Positions 11,585 through 23,230 of a stretch of 64,000 nucleotides of DNA are shown in pieces (position 1 is the stretch's first letter; each line of letters starts with the position of its first letter). The DNA is taken from assembly GCF_016808335.1 (NCBI RefSeq), contig NC_053143.1, positions 62,001-126,000 on the forward strand, in the 5' to 3' direction. The notes under the pieces were generated by a model, which saw only the letters and a program-made list of their open reading frames with translations, did not search any database and was not told the DNA's origin. Position numbers and translations under genes: made by a program. This DNA is from Panicum virgatum. Its lineage: Eukaryota; Streptophyta; Magnoliopsida; Poales; Poaceae.

Positions 11585-11913
11585 TGTCAAGGGCGCCGGC
11601 GTCTAGGGTAGCAGGGCCTCGACTACAGAGTTCGTAGTCGTGGCGGGTAATGGCGTCGGGGTTGTTGCCCGGCTGCCCAATGTTGAAGGGGATGAGATTA
11701 AGATAGAGAGAGGATTTGGGAGATTGATAATACTTGCTTAATCTTAATCATCTGAGTACAATAGATTATATAGGCTTTGGCTTCCTAAGCTTAAGGAAAT
11801 AACCACCAGGAGATCACCTTCCTATTTCCTAGCCACTGATCGCGGCATCCTCGGCCGCGGCGCGCGCCTCGCGCACGCGTGGGCGGCGCTGGTACTGCCT
11901 GCCCCACATGACA
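11585..11913 (-). repeat. 5' LTR of the Reina-like element
   Basis: 329 bp, carrying the same TGTCA...TGACA ends as its partner. The adjoining primer-binding site at 11573-11581 fixes the minus orientation. Confidence 0.9.
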
Positions 11914-12051
11914 CCTGAGGACCTCCTTGTAATATTCAACCCCACTAATGGAATAAATATAAACAACGACCTCCCCCTCCTCCCTATAAATAGAGCCCTA
12001 GGGCTTTGGGGAGAGGACTTCTGGCCATTTGCTCTCTTGTTCACTTGTTTG

Positions 12052-12444
12052 TGATGGATAAGTCCTTGTACTCTGGTCTTTGTGGGGCTCTGTACTTGTG
12101 GGGCTGCAGCACCTTTCCTGCTGCATTGCTGTCCCTAGAGGACAACATCTTGGACTGCCTTTGGGAGGTAAGACAATAGTCAGTTAGCATCTAGGACAGT
12201 CCTTGTGGACAGTAGCATGGTGGTCTTGCTGCCCCATTTAGGACAGCAGCAGTTATCATCTTAGACTAGCTTTTAGACTAGAATCTTAGACTAGCATCCT
12301 GGCTGCCCAGCCAGCTATAAATATGTATCCCCAGCCCCTTGGATTGGTATGGCTTTGAGTTTGTGAATATGAGAAAACCAGAAAATTGCCCCAAGTTCAT
12401 TGTCATCCTCTCAGCTCAATGAAAGTTAGAATTGAGCTTCTAAC
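12052..12444 (+). repeat. 5' LTR of the copia element
   Basis: 393 bp, TG...CA. A TATAAATATG promoter box lies at about 12316-12325. The PBS begins two bases after its end. Confidence 0.95.
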
Positions 12445-12650
12445 ATCTGGTATCAGAGCCGTACTTTCCTGTAGGTTGGATATCTCTTACTCCTCCCCTT
12501 CCCAAGCCGCTGTAGCCGCCCAGCCACCACCACTAGCAGCTAGCGCAGCAGCAGCAGCTGCACCAGCCGCTGCAACAGCAGCAGCTCCGGCTGCCTCTTC
12601 TTCCCCGTTCTCTTCCCCCTCTCCACGCAACAGCCCCTTGGAGGCGCGCC

Positions 12651-15600
12651 ATGTCCGACGCACCGTCTCAGCGCTCGGTCGCCTCGACCGCACGACGCCA
12701 GCGAGACGCCGAGCTCGCCGCGGCAGAGAAGCGCAGGCGAGCGACGGCCCAAGCCGCTGCAGCAGCGGCGAGGGCGGCCAGGCTGGCTGCAGCGGAGCTG
12801 GCAGCGGCCAGGGCGGAGGTGGAAGCAGAGGAGGCGGAGGATGCAGCGCGTGCGGCGGAGGTCGAGGTTGAGACCTTGCGCGGCAGCCTCAGCGGCTCCA
12901 TCGCCGGCGACACCACCGCCGACAGGGACCTTGAGGAGTTGGCAAGGGAGAGGGCGCGGCAGCGGACCGCGCGGTGGGCAGCAGCCCACCCCCACGGCGG
13001 CGGCCCGGAGGCCAACGCGCCCGGCGGCGGCGGCCTGGAAGTCGGCGCGCTCGGCGGTGGCGATCCAACGACCCGCGCGCCCGGCGGCGGTCCGGGGGGG
13101 CCGCGCGCCCGGCGGCGGAGGCCGCGCCCCTGGTGGCGGCGCGCAGGGGAAAGCGGCGCCCCTGGCGGCGGCGCGCAGGGCGGTGGCGGCGCTCCTAGCT
13201 GGGGTGGGCGCGGCGGCGCCCCCAGCTACCACGGCCTCCAGGCGGTGGTCAGGGACGTCGGTCCCGGCGGTGGGTGGCCCACCCTCACCAAGACCAACTA
13301 CGTCGAGTGGGCCGCGGTCATGGAGGTGAAGCTCCAGGTGCGGCATATGTGGGAGGCAGTCCGGTACGGCGACGTCGACTACGATGAGGATCGACGGGCG
13401 CTAGATGCTCTCATCGCAGCAGCCCCGCCCGAGATGCAGTTCACGCTTTCCAAGAAGCGAACTGCCAAGGAGGCCTGGGACTCTATCGCTGCGGCACGTA
13501 TCGGCAGCGACCGCGCCCGCAAGACCACTCTCCTGGCACTTCGCAAGGAGTGGGAGAACCTGGCCTTCAAGCCAGGTGAGGATGTTGATGACTTCGCCCT
13601 CCGTCTCAACACTCTGCTGCAGAAGGTGGTGCAGTTCGGCGACGACACCTACGACGAGGAGAGAGCCGTCGAGAAGCTCTTCCGCTGCGTCCCCGAGAGG
13701 TACAGGCAGACCGCTCGCTCGATCGAGTCTCTGCTGGACCTCTCCACCATGACGATCGAGGAGGCGATAGGTCGCCTCAAGGTCGTCGACAGCGACGAGC
13801 CACAGCCTCCCTCGGGAGGCATCTCCATCGGTGGGAAGCTCCACATCACTCAGGAGCAGTGGGAGGCTCGGCGCGGTGACAGGAGGAGGGGGGAGCCCTC
13901 TTCCTCGACTGGTGGCCGCAAGCGCGGCAAGCCGCGAAAGGGGCGCGGAGGTGCCCAAGCCGGGGCACGAGGGCGCGCCGAGGGTGGCGCCCGCGGAGAT
14001 GCTCAGGGCGGCGCCGCTGACAGGCCCAAGGCGGCACGAGACGACGCCTGCCACAACTGTGGCAGGCCCGGCCACTGGGCCAGGGACTGCCCGCAGCGGA
14101 GGCGTGGGGGCCAAGCCCACGTCGCGGAGGCCCAGCCGGATGACGAGCCGGCTCTGTTCCTACTCCACGGGGACATGGAGCCGCATCCGGCGGCACCGCC
14201 TGTCACCGCTCTACTCCACCTCGACGAGCCGCGTGCCCGAGTTCTCCTCGGCAACGGCTCCGACGACGACAGGGTCGATGGCTGGTACCTCGACTCCGGC
14301 GCCACGCGCCACATGACCGGGCGGCGGGAGTTCTTCTCCGACTTGGACGTCGACATAGGTGGCTCCGTCAGGTTCGGGGACTCCTCCGCCGTGGAGATCA
14401 AGGGCGTGGGCTCCGTGATCTTCACCGCCAAGTCCGGAGAGCACCGGATGCTCACCGGAGTCTACTACATCCCGGCGCTGCGGAACTCCATCATTAGCCT
14501 TGGGCAGCTCGATGAGAGCGGCTCCCGCGTGGTGATCGACAGCGGGTTCCTCCGCATCTGGGATCACCGTCGCCAGCTTCTCGCCAGGGTGGTTCGAGGG
14601 AAGAACCGCCTCTACATCCTCCATGTCGGGGTGGCACAGCCTCTTTGTCTTGCAGCTCGCAGGGACGACGAGGCATGGCAGTGGCACGAGCGCTTTGGGC
14701 ACCTCCACTTTGAGTCCCTGAAGCGGCTCGGCGCCAAGGAGATGGTGCGAGGCCTCTCGTGCCTCGACCACGTGGAGCAGCTCTGCGACGTCTGCGTGCT
14801 GACGAAGCAGAGGCGGCACTCCTTCCCCCAGCAGGCGAGCTTCCGAGCTAAGGAGCGGCTCGAGCTCGTACACGGGGACTTGTGTGGCCCGGTGACACCG
14901 GTCACACCAGGAGGGCGGCGCTACTTCCTGCTGCTCGTCGACGACCTCTCCCGCTTCATGTGGGTGATGATCCTCGGCAGTAAGGGAGAGGCTGCGGACG
15001 CCATCAGGCGTGCTCAGGCTGCTGCGGAGGCGGAGAGCGGCCGCAAGTTGCGCGTGCTGCGCACCGACAACGGCGGCGAGTTCACGGCGGCCGAGTTCAC
15101 GGCGTACTGCGCGGATGAGGGCATCTAGCGCCACTACTCTGCGCCGTACAGCCCGCAGCAGAATGGCGTCGTCGAGCGGCGCAACCAGACGGTGGTGGGG
15201 ATGGCCCGGGCCCTCCTCAAGCAGAGGGGCATGCCAGCCGTCTTCTGGGGAGAGGCGGTGGTGACGGCCGTCTACATCCTCAACCGCTCGCCCACCAAGG
15301 CACTCGACGGCATGACGCCGTATGAGGCTTGGCATGGGCGTAAGCCGGCGGTCTCCCACCTGTGGGTTTTCGGCTGCCTCGCGTTCACCAAAGAGCTTGG
15401 CCACATCGGCAAGCTCGACGACAGGAGCACTCCGGGAGTGTTCATCGGCTACGCGGAGGGTTCGAAGGCCTACCGCATTCTCGACCCGGAGACACAGCGT
15501 GTGCGCACGGCGCGCGACGTTGTGTTTGACGAAGGGCGAGGATGGGCGTGGGACAAGGCGGTGTACGACGGCTCGGCTCCGACGTACGACGACTTCACCG

Positions 15601-17575
15601 TTGAGTACGTCCACTTCGAGGGAGCCGGGGGAGTAGGCAGCTCTCCTTCGCCGAGCGTGCCTACCCCGGTCCCCGAGCCTCCACCGACTCCGGCGCCCGC
15701 CACACCGGCGGCACCACGCTCTTCAGCTACGACTCCGGCTGCGCCGAGTTCCTCGGCTGCACCACCACAGCCGGCGACGCCGCGCACTCCAGCACCGACA
15801 GCCACTCCTCCGGGCACGCCTACTACAGCACCTGCTCATACTGAGCACAGCCCGGTGGAGTTCGCTACTCCGCTCTCTCACGACGAGGAGCGCATCGGCG
15901 CGTACCACGACGGTGAGCCACTGCGGTACCGTACGATGGAGGACCTTCTCGGCGATCAGCCGGTGCCGGGACTGGTGCCGCACGACCTGGAGGCGCAGTT
16001 GCACCTCGCGTGCGACGACGGCGAGCCTCGGTCTTTCGCAGAGGCCGAGGGACACGCGGCATGGCGTGCCGCGATGCAGTCGGAGATGGACGCGGTTGAG
16101 AAGAACCACACTAGGGAGCTTGCTGATCTCCCTCGTGGTCACCGCGCGATCACCCTTAAGTGGGTGTTCAAGCTGAAGAGGGATGAGGCCGGCACCGTCG
16201 TCAAGCACAAGGCTCGCCTGGTGGCACGAGGTTTCGTGCAGCAGGAGGGAGTCGACTTCGACGATGCCTTCGCTCCCGTGGCACGAATGGAGTCCGTGCG
16301 ACTTCTCCTTGCGCTGGCTGCCCAGGAGGGCTGGCGCGTCCATCACATGGACGTCAAGTCGGCGTTTCTCAACGACGACTTGAAGGAGGAGGTCTACGTG
16401 CACCAGCCACCGGGGTTTGCGATCCCCGGCAAGGAGGGTAAGGTGCTACGTCTGCGCAAGGCCCTCTATGGCTTGCGGCAGGCCCTGAGTGCGTGGAACG
16501 CCAAGCTGGACTCCACGCTCAAGGGGATGGGCTTCGAGCAAAGCCCGCACGAGGCGGCCATCTACCGGCGGGGCAATGAAGGCAATGCCCTGCTGGTGGG
16601 TGTCTACGTCGACGACTTGGTGATCACCGGCACCAAGGATGAGGAGGTGGTGGCGTTCAAGGAGGAGATGAAGGCCACCTTTCAGATGAGCGACCTGGGG
16701 TCTCTCTCCTTCTACCTGGGGATCGAGGTGCACCAGGACGACTCCGGGATCACACTTCGACTGACCGCCTACGCCAAGTGCGTCGTCGAGCTCGCCGGGC
16801 TCACCGACTGCAACCCAGCTCTCACTCCGATGGAGGAGAGGCTGAAGCTGAGCCGTGACAGCACGACACGACAGAGGAGGTGGACGCTACTCAGTACCGG
16901 CGCCTTGTGGGGAGCCTCCGCTACCTCGCCCACACACGGCCAGACTTGGCGTTCTCCGTCGGCTACGTTAGTCGGTTCATGCAGCGACCGACGATGGAGC
17001 ACCAGCAGGCCGTGAAGAGGATCATCCGCTATGTTGCGGGGACTCTCGACCACGGCCTCCACTACCCGAGGTGCCCTGGAGCGGCACACTTCGTCGGGTA
17101 CAGCGACCACGCCGGCGACATCGACACCAGCAAGAGCACGAGCAGGATCCTCTTCTTCCTCGGCGAGTGCCTCGTTAGCTGGCAGTCGGTCAAGCAGCAG
17201 GTGGTGGCCTTATCCAGCTGCGAGGCCGAGTACATAGCGGCCTCCACCGCGTCGACTCAGGCGCTCTGGCTCGCTCGACTGCTTGGTGATCTACTCGGCA
17301 GAGACATTGGAGCAGTGGAGCTCAGGGTGGACAGCAAGTCCGCTCTGGCCTTGGCGAAGAACCCCGTTTTCCATGAACAGAGCAAGCACATCCGGGTGAA
17401 GTATCACTTCATTCGAGACTGCTTGGAGGAAGGAAGCAACAAGGCGAGCTACATTAACACCAAGGATCAGCTTGCGGATCTGCTCACCAAGCCCCTTGGG
17501 AGGATCAAGTTCCTTGAGCCTTGCTCCAGGACTGGGATGGTCCAACCTTCCCACAAGACGACGCACAAGACTTAG
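12651..17575 (+). pseudogene. Copia gag-pol polyprotein, one stop and one frameshift
   Basis: A nearly intact single frame from 12651 in copia order. It has an Ala/Arg-rich then Gly/Pro-rich N terminus, a Gag core (about 13240-13760), a CCHC knuckle (CHNCGRPGHWARDCP, about 14050), protease (LDSGATRHMTG, about 14290), a GAG-pre-integrase HHCC zinc site (HERFGHLH to CDVCVLTKQ), integrase (HGDLCGP; LRTDNGGEF; YSPQQNGVVERR), reverse transcriptase (VYVDDLVITG, about 16602) and RNase H (YSDHAGDIDTSKST; LSSCEAEYIAAST). Integrase upstream of RT is what defines copia. A TAG at 15126-15128 interrupts integrase, and a small indel between about 16860 and 16880 changes frame between RT and RNase H. Otherwise coding is well preserved, so inactivation looks recent. 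Confidence 0.92.
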
Positions 17576-17583
17576 GGGGAGAA

Positions 17584-17999
17584 TGATGGATAAGGCCTTG
17601 TACTCTGGTCTTTGTGGGGCTCTGTACTTGTGGGGCTGCAGCACCTTTCCTGCTGCATTGCTGTCCCTAGAGGACAGCATCTTGGACTGCCTTTGGGAGG
17701 CAGGACAATAGTCAGTTAGCATCTAGGACAGTCCTTGTGGACAGTAGCATGGTGGTCTTGCTGCCCCATCTAGGACAGCAGCAGTTAGCATCTAGGACAG
17801 CAGCAGTTAGCATCTTAGACTAGCTTTTAGATTAGAATCTTAGACTAGCATCCTGGCTGCCCAGCCAGCTATAAATATGTATCCCCAGCCCCTGGGGTTG
17901 GTATGCCTTTGAGTTTGTGAATATGAGAAAACCAGAAAATTGCCCTAAGTTCATTGTCATCCTCTCAGCTCAATGAGAGTTAGAATTGAGCTTCTAACA
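17584..17999 (+). repeat. 3' LTR of the copia element
   Basis: 416 bp. Same as the 5' LTR apart from a few substitutions and an internal 23-bp tandem duplication near 17770-17815. Confidence 0.95.
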
Positions 18000-18101
18000 G
18001 TTTGCTCTCTCTCACTCACACACACACACAGATTATTTGAGCTTAGGCCCCCTCTTTACCTTTTCTGTTTGGTTTCGCCCCGTCCGATCCCCAACACCAG
18101 T

Positions 18102-18498
18102 GACACTACAAAGCTATCGACTTTCATTTTTTTGTAGGGAAACTCTCCTTTCAGTTCCTACTTTCATGTTTGGTCAAACCAACCTTGCAAAATTAAGATA
18201 TATATTGATCTGACCAGTGATTGTCGACGCTGTCAGTTCCACTTGGCCCACTATGATTAATACACAAGTTCATGAAATATGATAAATGGTGCAATAGACA
18301 TGTTATTATAAGTTTGTCTGTTGTCTGAAAGGAAAGATAGGTTAGAAAACAAATAAAAGTTGTGTTGGTTTACTGTTTTGCCAATGCCAAAGATATGATA
18401 ACAATCTTATCATCTTTTTTTCACATAACATGCTTAGTAATTCTGTATTAATTCGATTCTTAGGTGGTTTTACATTCTCTCAGGTATGATAGAGTTTA
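18102..18498. other. Intergenic, nothing recognised
   Basis: AT-rich DNA with no open frame of note, between the outer solo LTR's target duplication and the Pack-MULE-like element. Confidence 0.5.
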
Positions 18499-18711
18499 GG
18501 AAAAAATCCACTTTTGGCCCCTCAACTCTTTACAAAGTCTAATTTTAACCCTCAACTACAAAACCGTCCAGTACCAGTACCCCAACTACCAAAACCGTTC
18601 ACTTTTAGCACCTGACTCTGATTTTGGTGGTTTTCATCTGACATGGCACATGTTGACCGGTATTGACCCGATGACGTGGACAGACAGGGCACATGTTCTC
18701 CATCTCGTCAC

Positions 18712-19100
18712 CGACGTCCACTCCCCGCACAACCACATCCGCGTCGCCGACGTGTCCCCGCGCGCCGCGGGCCACCCGCTGGCCGGCGCCCGCCTCCTCG
18801 ACGACCCCGCCAACATCCACTCCCTCTCGTTCCCCCGCTGCGCCCGCCGCTGCCCGCTCACCGCCACCTACCTCGACGCCTTCGCCACGCTCCCGCCGCT
18901 CCTTCCGCGCCGTCCTCGGCTTCGGCGCCGGCTCCGCGGCCCGCGCGCTCCTCCACTTCCACCCGGACCTCTCCGTGCACGGCTGGGAGCTCGACCCCGC
19001 CGTCCTGGCCGTCGCCCGCGACTTCTTCGGCCTCGCCGAGCTCAAGAAGGACCACGCGGCGCGCCTGTCCGTGCACGTCGGCGAGCCGAGCTCGAGAAGG
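18712..19100 (+). pseudogene. Spermidine-synthase-like methyltransferase fragment
   Basis: Two frames together carry pieces of a plant SAM-dependent, spermidine-synthase-fold protein. They are [33 protein letters not shown], then after a frame change near 18900 the nucleotide-binding loop [15 protein letters not shown], and [19 protein letters not shown]. The loop GFGAGS plus a following acidic residue in WELD is the SAM/dcSAM-site pattern of the Rossmann-fold family. N and C termini are missing and the segment ends in a duplicated GAGCTCAAGAAGGACCACG-like piece. I infer a captured gene fragment. The exact parent (aminopropyltransferase or methyltransferase-like) is uncertain. Confidence 0.6.
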
Positions 19101-19269
19101 ACCACGTGGCGCCAGAATTGAAGGGGAAAGGGACCAGGGAGGCCGAGGGGCTCACCACAAACTCATTTTGGGGGTTGATTTGGGCGGAGAAGGGCCGGAG
19201 AAGCAGATCGACGTGAGGGGGGCAGAGCTCGTGGTGCTCCAATGGCGGCCGGCGGCAGGGCCACTGATT

Positions 19270-19640
19270 CCGACCGATTCAACTGTGGTTCGTCGACACC
19301 ACAGTGCTCAGGAAGGAGCACGCCGCCGATGCGTTCCAGAGCATGTACGCACAGATGGCATGCGGGTTTGCCAGCGCCACGTCGTGCTCCGCGTGGGCGC
19401 CGTCTTCGCGTCGGGCCTCCTCCGCGCCATCCATTTCCTGCAGCTCCACTGGGAGCAGCTCGCCACCGACATCGAGGCCGGCGCGTTGACCCCGCGCATG
19501 GCCGACCCGTCTGTTCGCGAGGCCGTGGCGGCCATCCTCCGCCCGGACCGGGAGCTGGCCCGGTTCCTCCACGCCGAGTGCTCCCGCGGCGACTGGGCGG
19601 GCATCATCACACGCGTGTGGCCCAACGCCGAGTCTTGCGC
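19270..19640 (+). pseudogene. GH3 acyl-amido synthetase fragment
   Basis: In one frame: [19 protein letters not shown]. In the next: [55 protein letters not shown] and ITRVWPNAE. This is a run characteristic of GH3 proteins, which conjugate auxin or jasmonate to amino acids. It covers only about 120 residues of the 570-600 aa family length, with a frame change near 19370. The adjoining methyltransferase piece is unrelated, which supports capture of separate loci into one element. Confidence 0.8.
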
Positions 19641-20114
19641 GCGCCTTGAGGCTCCTGCTGCTCGGCATCAGCACCACGGCGCCTTCCTCGATGATGGCTG
19701 CTGTTCCATGGGCGGCGCGCCCTCCGCCGCCGTGTCCGCCGAGCAGCACGCGGCCGCGCAAGAGCGGAGGCGACCAGGGCGGCGCGGGAAGGCGACCGGG
19801 GCTGGTGCGGCGCGCAAGGGCGGAGACAGCCGGGGCTGGGGCCGGGGCGGCGCAGGGAGAGCCGGAGTCGGGGCGCGGGGAGAGAGAAGAAAGATGAGAG
19901 AGAGGGGAAGGGATGACATGTGGGACCCACTGCTTAGTTGGCAAAAAAGAAAAAGAAAACCACTGCCACGTCACCTCAAAACCACCAAAACCAGCCTCGA
20001 GGGTGAAAATTGAACGGTTTTAACAGTTGAGGTACCAAACTTACCCGGTTGTAGAGTTGGGGGTTAAAGTTGGACTTAGACAAGAGTTGAGGTGCCAAAA
20101 ATAGACTTTTTTTT

Positions 20115-22950
20115 ATTGTATAGGTAAGAAAAACCTTTTTGTTGCATTTTTTTTCTCATGAAGTCTGCTAACTTACATTAGTGCCGAATCCAGTGTATGC
20201 TATGATTCTAGGAAGATATTAACTGTTAGCTCCAGTATGCTATAATTCTAGGAAGATATTAACTGTTAGCTCAATCCTTTTTATCAGCCTGCCATGTGTC
20301 TATCTGACACTTCATTCTTCAATGCCTGTGAATTGTGGCTTTCATATATTCAAATTGAAAATAGAAGTAGGTGTTGCTAGATTTTCGCCACAAAATGCTT
20401 ACATTGATGAATTATATAATCGTGAATGTTAGTTTATGCACTGGTAAACGTTTCCATGTCTAGGCCTCTAGCCTTGAAACAGCTTCAATGTAGTGCCTCA
20501 TTTGGTGCAGCTTCTTCCTCTATTAAATGAGAAGAAACTTGCATCTAAAGGTGCATGGCTGCTTTGTCAATGTTGAGATTCTTAGGCGTTGTTGGCTTTC
20601 TGAAGTAGCATCAAATCATCTCTATTGACTATTCGTCCTGCTATCCTATTTAACTAGGAACACTGATGCAGTAAACGTAGCAGTAGATCCTATGAAGCAA
20701 TGGTACTAAAACCAATTTGACCACGTTCTGTTAACTGCATTTGGACAATTGTAGTGTCATTGTAGTACCTGGAACCTGCAAAACTATAAATTGGTGCGAA
20801 CAAACATTCTATCATATCTGTGCTCCCATGTTGCCCACAGCGTAACGAATCAACTAGATGAATCAGTTGTGATGTTGTCATATGCCTTCTGGAAAGATTA
20901 AATTGGATGTGTGTATCTCTTGTTTTCTCTCCTTTCTACTTAGTATTGTATCAATATAGTTCATGATAACTTGAACAGATATCAATTTTCTCTTTATATA
21001 GAGAACAGTAGTATAGAAAAAGCATAGTAAGGCTCTGTTTGCAATTTTGCATTGCTGTGGCTTGTAAAAAGCACTTATTTGTTGAGTTTAGATGCAGTGA
21101 TTAGTTCAGGTCATTATATTGGGAGGTGTATCACCAAAATCCTACTAGTATTGGTAAAATATTCCTCTTTAAAAAATTATATTACACAGCGCAGCACATC
21201 AAACATACAATGACATGATTCTAAATTTCTAATGAATTTGATGTGAAAAGGTTTGAGAGACCATGATCGTGATAAAAAGGCATAACCCACCATTGCACCT
21301 GTAGGAAGATGTGGGGCAGAACCAAAATCTTTTCTCCATATCATGCATCCCACCGGAATGAGAGGTCGTATCAGCTTTCATCTATGTGGTCTCCAGCTGA
21401 AGCTTATAACAGTTGAAAATCCTTCATCTATGTGGTCAAACTTATGACAGTTGAGATGGTCGACCAGATATTCTGAACTTCACATTGCATATGAAGAGTG
21501 ATTTACAATTTACATTGATATAAGCATTCTATTTGAGTTAATTTAGGAGATTATGAACTTCCTTGTACTTGAATGCCAATTATGTCCATAGTTGCATGTC
21601 TATATAATCTGTTGTTAAGTTCTTCGTACACATCAACTAAACAATCATTGCATCGCCACTAAAGCTATAGTGGTGTGACTATTTTTATAGTTGACCTAGT
21701 AGAAGAAAAGGAAAATCTAGGAGAACTGCGCACTATCCTATTAGTCCCACTTGTTTTCATTATCTTACATGAATGATGCATTGACGTGTTGCTTGACAAA
21801 GAGGCATTGCCTCAGTGAAATACTGTTTTTCCCGTCTCTATGCAGCAGAAGTCAAATTGTTTTAACTTGTGTGGCTGTTTTGGCATCTTGAACTTGATGC
21901 AGGTTGTGTCTAGATGGAAGTCGTAAGCACTGTGGTGCACACAATACAAGCAATTTGGCCCATGTCAAAAGGCTAATGGATTTATGGTGCCCTTTGACTT
22001 TATCTTGTCGGTTGGCTAAGGCCACTTGAAGTCGTCAGGGCATCAGGCTATGTCAACGAGACACAAATTTTTGAGTGGGCTACTGTAGGGATTCACGAGA
22101 GGGTGTGGCTACAACAGGAGCAGGGAGTGCTGTGATTGGTTTAAAGGGACCCCCATTGATGTTACCAACCAATTGGCAACTGAAAACAGCGTGCTGGGTC
22201 TATAGCTGCATACTTGTGTCCAATAGTTGCTCGGAACAAGACTGATTCTAGTGGGACTCAATCTTGTTTCTAGGCTGCATTGTTCAAAGGGGGCATCATA
22301 TCTTCATGCCCCACCAATAATCATGGGAGATGTCACTTGTGATTTTGGAAGCTTATCATGGGAACTAGTGTGCTGATGGACTTTGGAGGGATAGAGTCTT
22401 GTCAGGGGCTGCTTTCGCACTTCTACAATCATGATCATCTATCATCAGTGAGCTTCCTATCTCTGCATAATCTTTGTTTTTCCACATCTGGATGCCAGTG
22501 AACAAACAGCATCTATTGCTAACCATTGCCTTGCATTGGTGACCATGCATACCACATATTCACATTGGTGCGATTAGGAAACGGTGAGGAATGTTAGGAA
22601 TCAGGCAAACATTTGGCATGTTAATTCCCCAGAAGGCCAGAACTGGTTGGGGACAGACATTTGGTGGTAGTGGTAGGTCCTTTGGCCCTGGTTGCGGTGT
22701 GGTCAATTGCAAGTTGAGCGTATGTACATGTCTGTCCTGGTGTACAACAGAAAAGGGCATGTATGTGGTGTAAGGATGATGATATCGAAAAAGGAGGAGT
22801 CTCCTTGAATAATCGATCGAATAGAATCGTGGGCACTGTTGTTGTCGTCCTTAATCTCCAGCATTATATTGGTAGGTGTTGCCTTTCACAATCTATATAT
22901 ATGTTGAGATTCTCCTCCGATCCTTGTCAGGATTGTGTTTTTGGTGTCTG
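20115..22950. other. Intergenic, no gene recognised
   Basis: About 2.8 kb of AT-rich DNA with only short open frames. The one structural item is a tandem duplication at 20191-20272, listed separately. No tRNA, TIR pair or LTR pair was recognised. It may hold distal regulatory DNA of the CCT gene downstream, which the sequence alone cannot show. Confidence 0.5.
20191..20272. repeat. Tandem duplication, 42 + 40 bp
   Basis: CAGTGTATGCTATGATTCTA and the following 22 bases (20191-20232) are repeated at once at 20233-20272 with a 2-base loss and one substitution. A recent local duplication. Confidence 0.9.
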
Positions 22951-22951
22951 C

Positions 22952-22980
22952 GCTGCTGCTGCTGCTGCTGCTGCTGCTGC
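22952..22980. repeat. (GCT)n microsatellite
   Basis: 29 bases of uninterrupted GCT/CTG repeat, about 490 bases upstream of the CCT gene start. It would encode polyalanine in one short open frame, but no gene supports translation. Confidence 0.95.
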
Positions 22981-23230
22981 ATAGTGGTCATACATTTCCT
23001 GCCTGCATTGTGACTCTGTGTAGTGCCCACCAGAGGGGAATTCAGTAAAGCTGCCGCGCGCATACGTTTAGTGTATGCGTACCAGCTTACATTTGTTAGG
23101 TTATGGCAGCAGTGCAAGCCCATGGTCCCACACGGTTTGCTTATTAGCTTGTTCTGTGGCAATGGGCTCTGTCTCCTTCGTGTGCGTGTGTGTCTTTGCA
23201 AGTCTTCTCTACATAATTACTACATACTTG

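Larger units (their letters stand above)
6907..11913 (-). mobile_element. Reina-like Ty3/gypsy chromovirus, complete but dead
   Basis: A 5.0-kb element flanked by the 5-bp direct repeat CCTGA (6902-6906 and 11914-11918). LTRs are 6907-7241 (335 bp) and 11585-11913 (329 bp), both TGTCA...TGACA; by eye they differ at roughly a dozen bases plus a short GA-repeat indel. On the minus strand the primer-binding site TGGTATCAG (tRNA-Met type, 11573-11581) adjoins the 5' LTR. A purine tract (GAGGGGGGAGAGA, about 7243-7255) adjoins the 3' LTR. Small size, short LTRs and a C-terminal chromodomain-like segment fit the Reina clade. It sits inside the 6748-18096 solo LTR. Confidence 0.9.
12052..17999 (+). 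mobile_element. Ty1/copia retrotransposon, full length, inactive
   Basis: A 5.9-kb element flanked by the exact 5-bp direct repeat GTTTG (12047-12051 and 18000-18004). LTRs are 12052-12444 (393 bp) and 17584-17999 (416 bp), each TGATGGATAAG...CTTCTAACA with a TATAAATA box. The 23-bp length difference is a tandem duplication of a GCAGTTAGCATCTAGGACA-type unit in the 3' LTR. A tRNA-Met primer-binding site, TGGTATCAGAGCC, lies at 12447-12459, and a purine tract (AGGGGGAGAA) directly precedes the 3' LTR. Inserted into the outer solo LTR only 133 bp from the Reina-like element. Confidence 0.95.
6748..18096. mobile_element. Old solo LTR split by two LTR retrotransposons
   Basis: With the two inserted elements removed, the outer pieces (6748-6906, 11919-12051 and 18005-18096) form one LTR-like unit of about 384 bp. 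It begins TGTTGGGG and ends CCCCAACA. Flanks are CTAGT (6743-6747) and CCAGT (18097-18101), a 5-bp target duplication with one transition. A TATA box (CCTATAAATAG) lies at about 11983-11993. No internal retroelement sequence remains, so this is a solo LTR left by recombination. It starts about 240 bases after the RPP30 stop codon. Confidence 0.75.
18499..20114 (+). mobile_element. Pack-MULE-like element with two captured gene pieces
   Basis: The outer 130-190 bases on each side are imperfect inverted repeats. From the left edge, TCCACTTTTGGCCCCTCAACTCTT and the following TAACCCTCAACT mirror the right edge read backwards (TCTATTTTTGGCACCTCAACTCTT, TAACCCCCAACT). Long TIRs around GC-rich gene fragments are typical of rice-type Pack-MULEs. 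I could not find a clean 9-bp target duplication and no transposase is present. The cargo is a methyltransferase fragment followed by a GH3 fragment, both on the + strand. Confidence 0.7.

Noticed and set aside
12540..13346. 268-codon minus-strand frame
   Set aside because: Antisense to the low-complexity copia Gag N terminus.
14211..15614. 467-codon minus-strand frame
   Set aside because: Antisense shadow of copia pol in GC-rich DNA; no domain.
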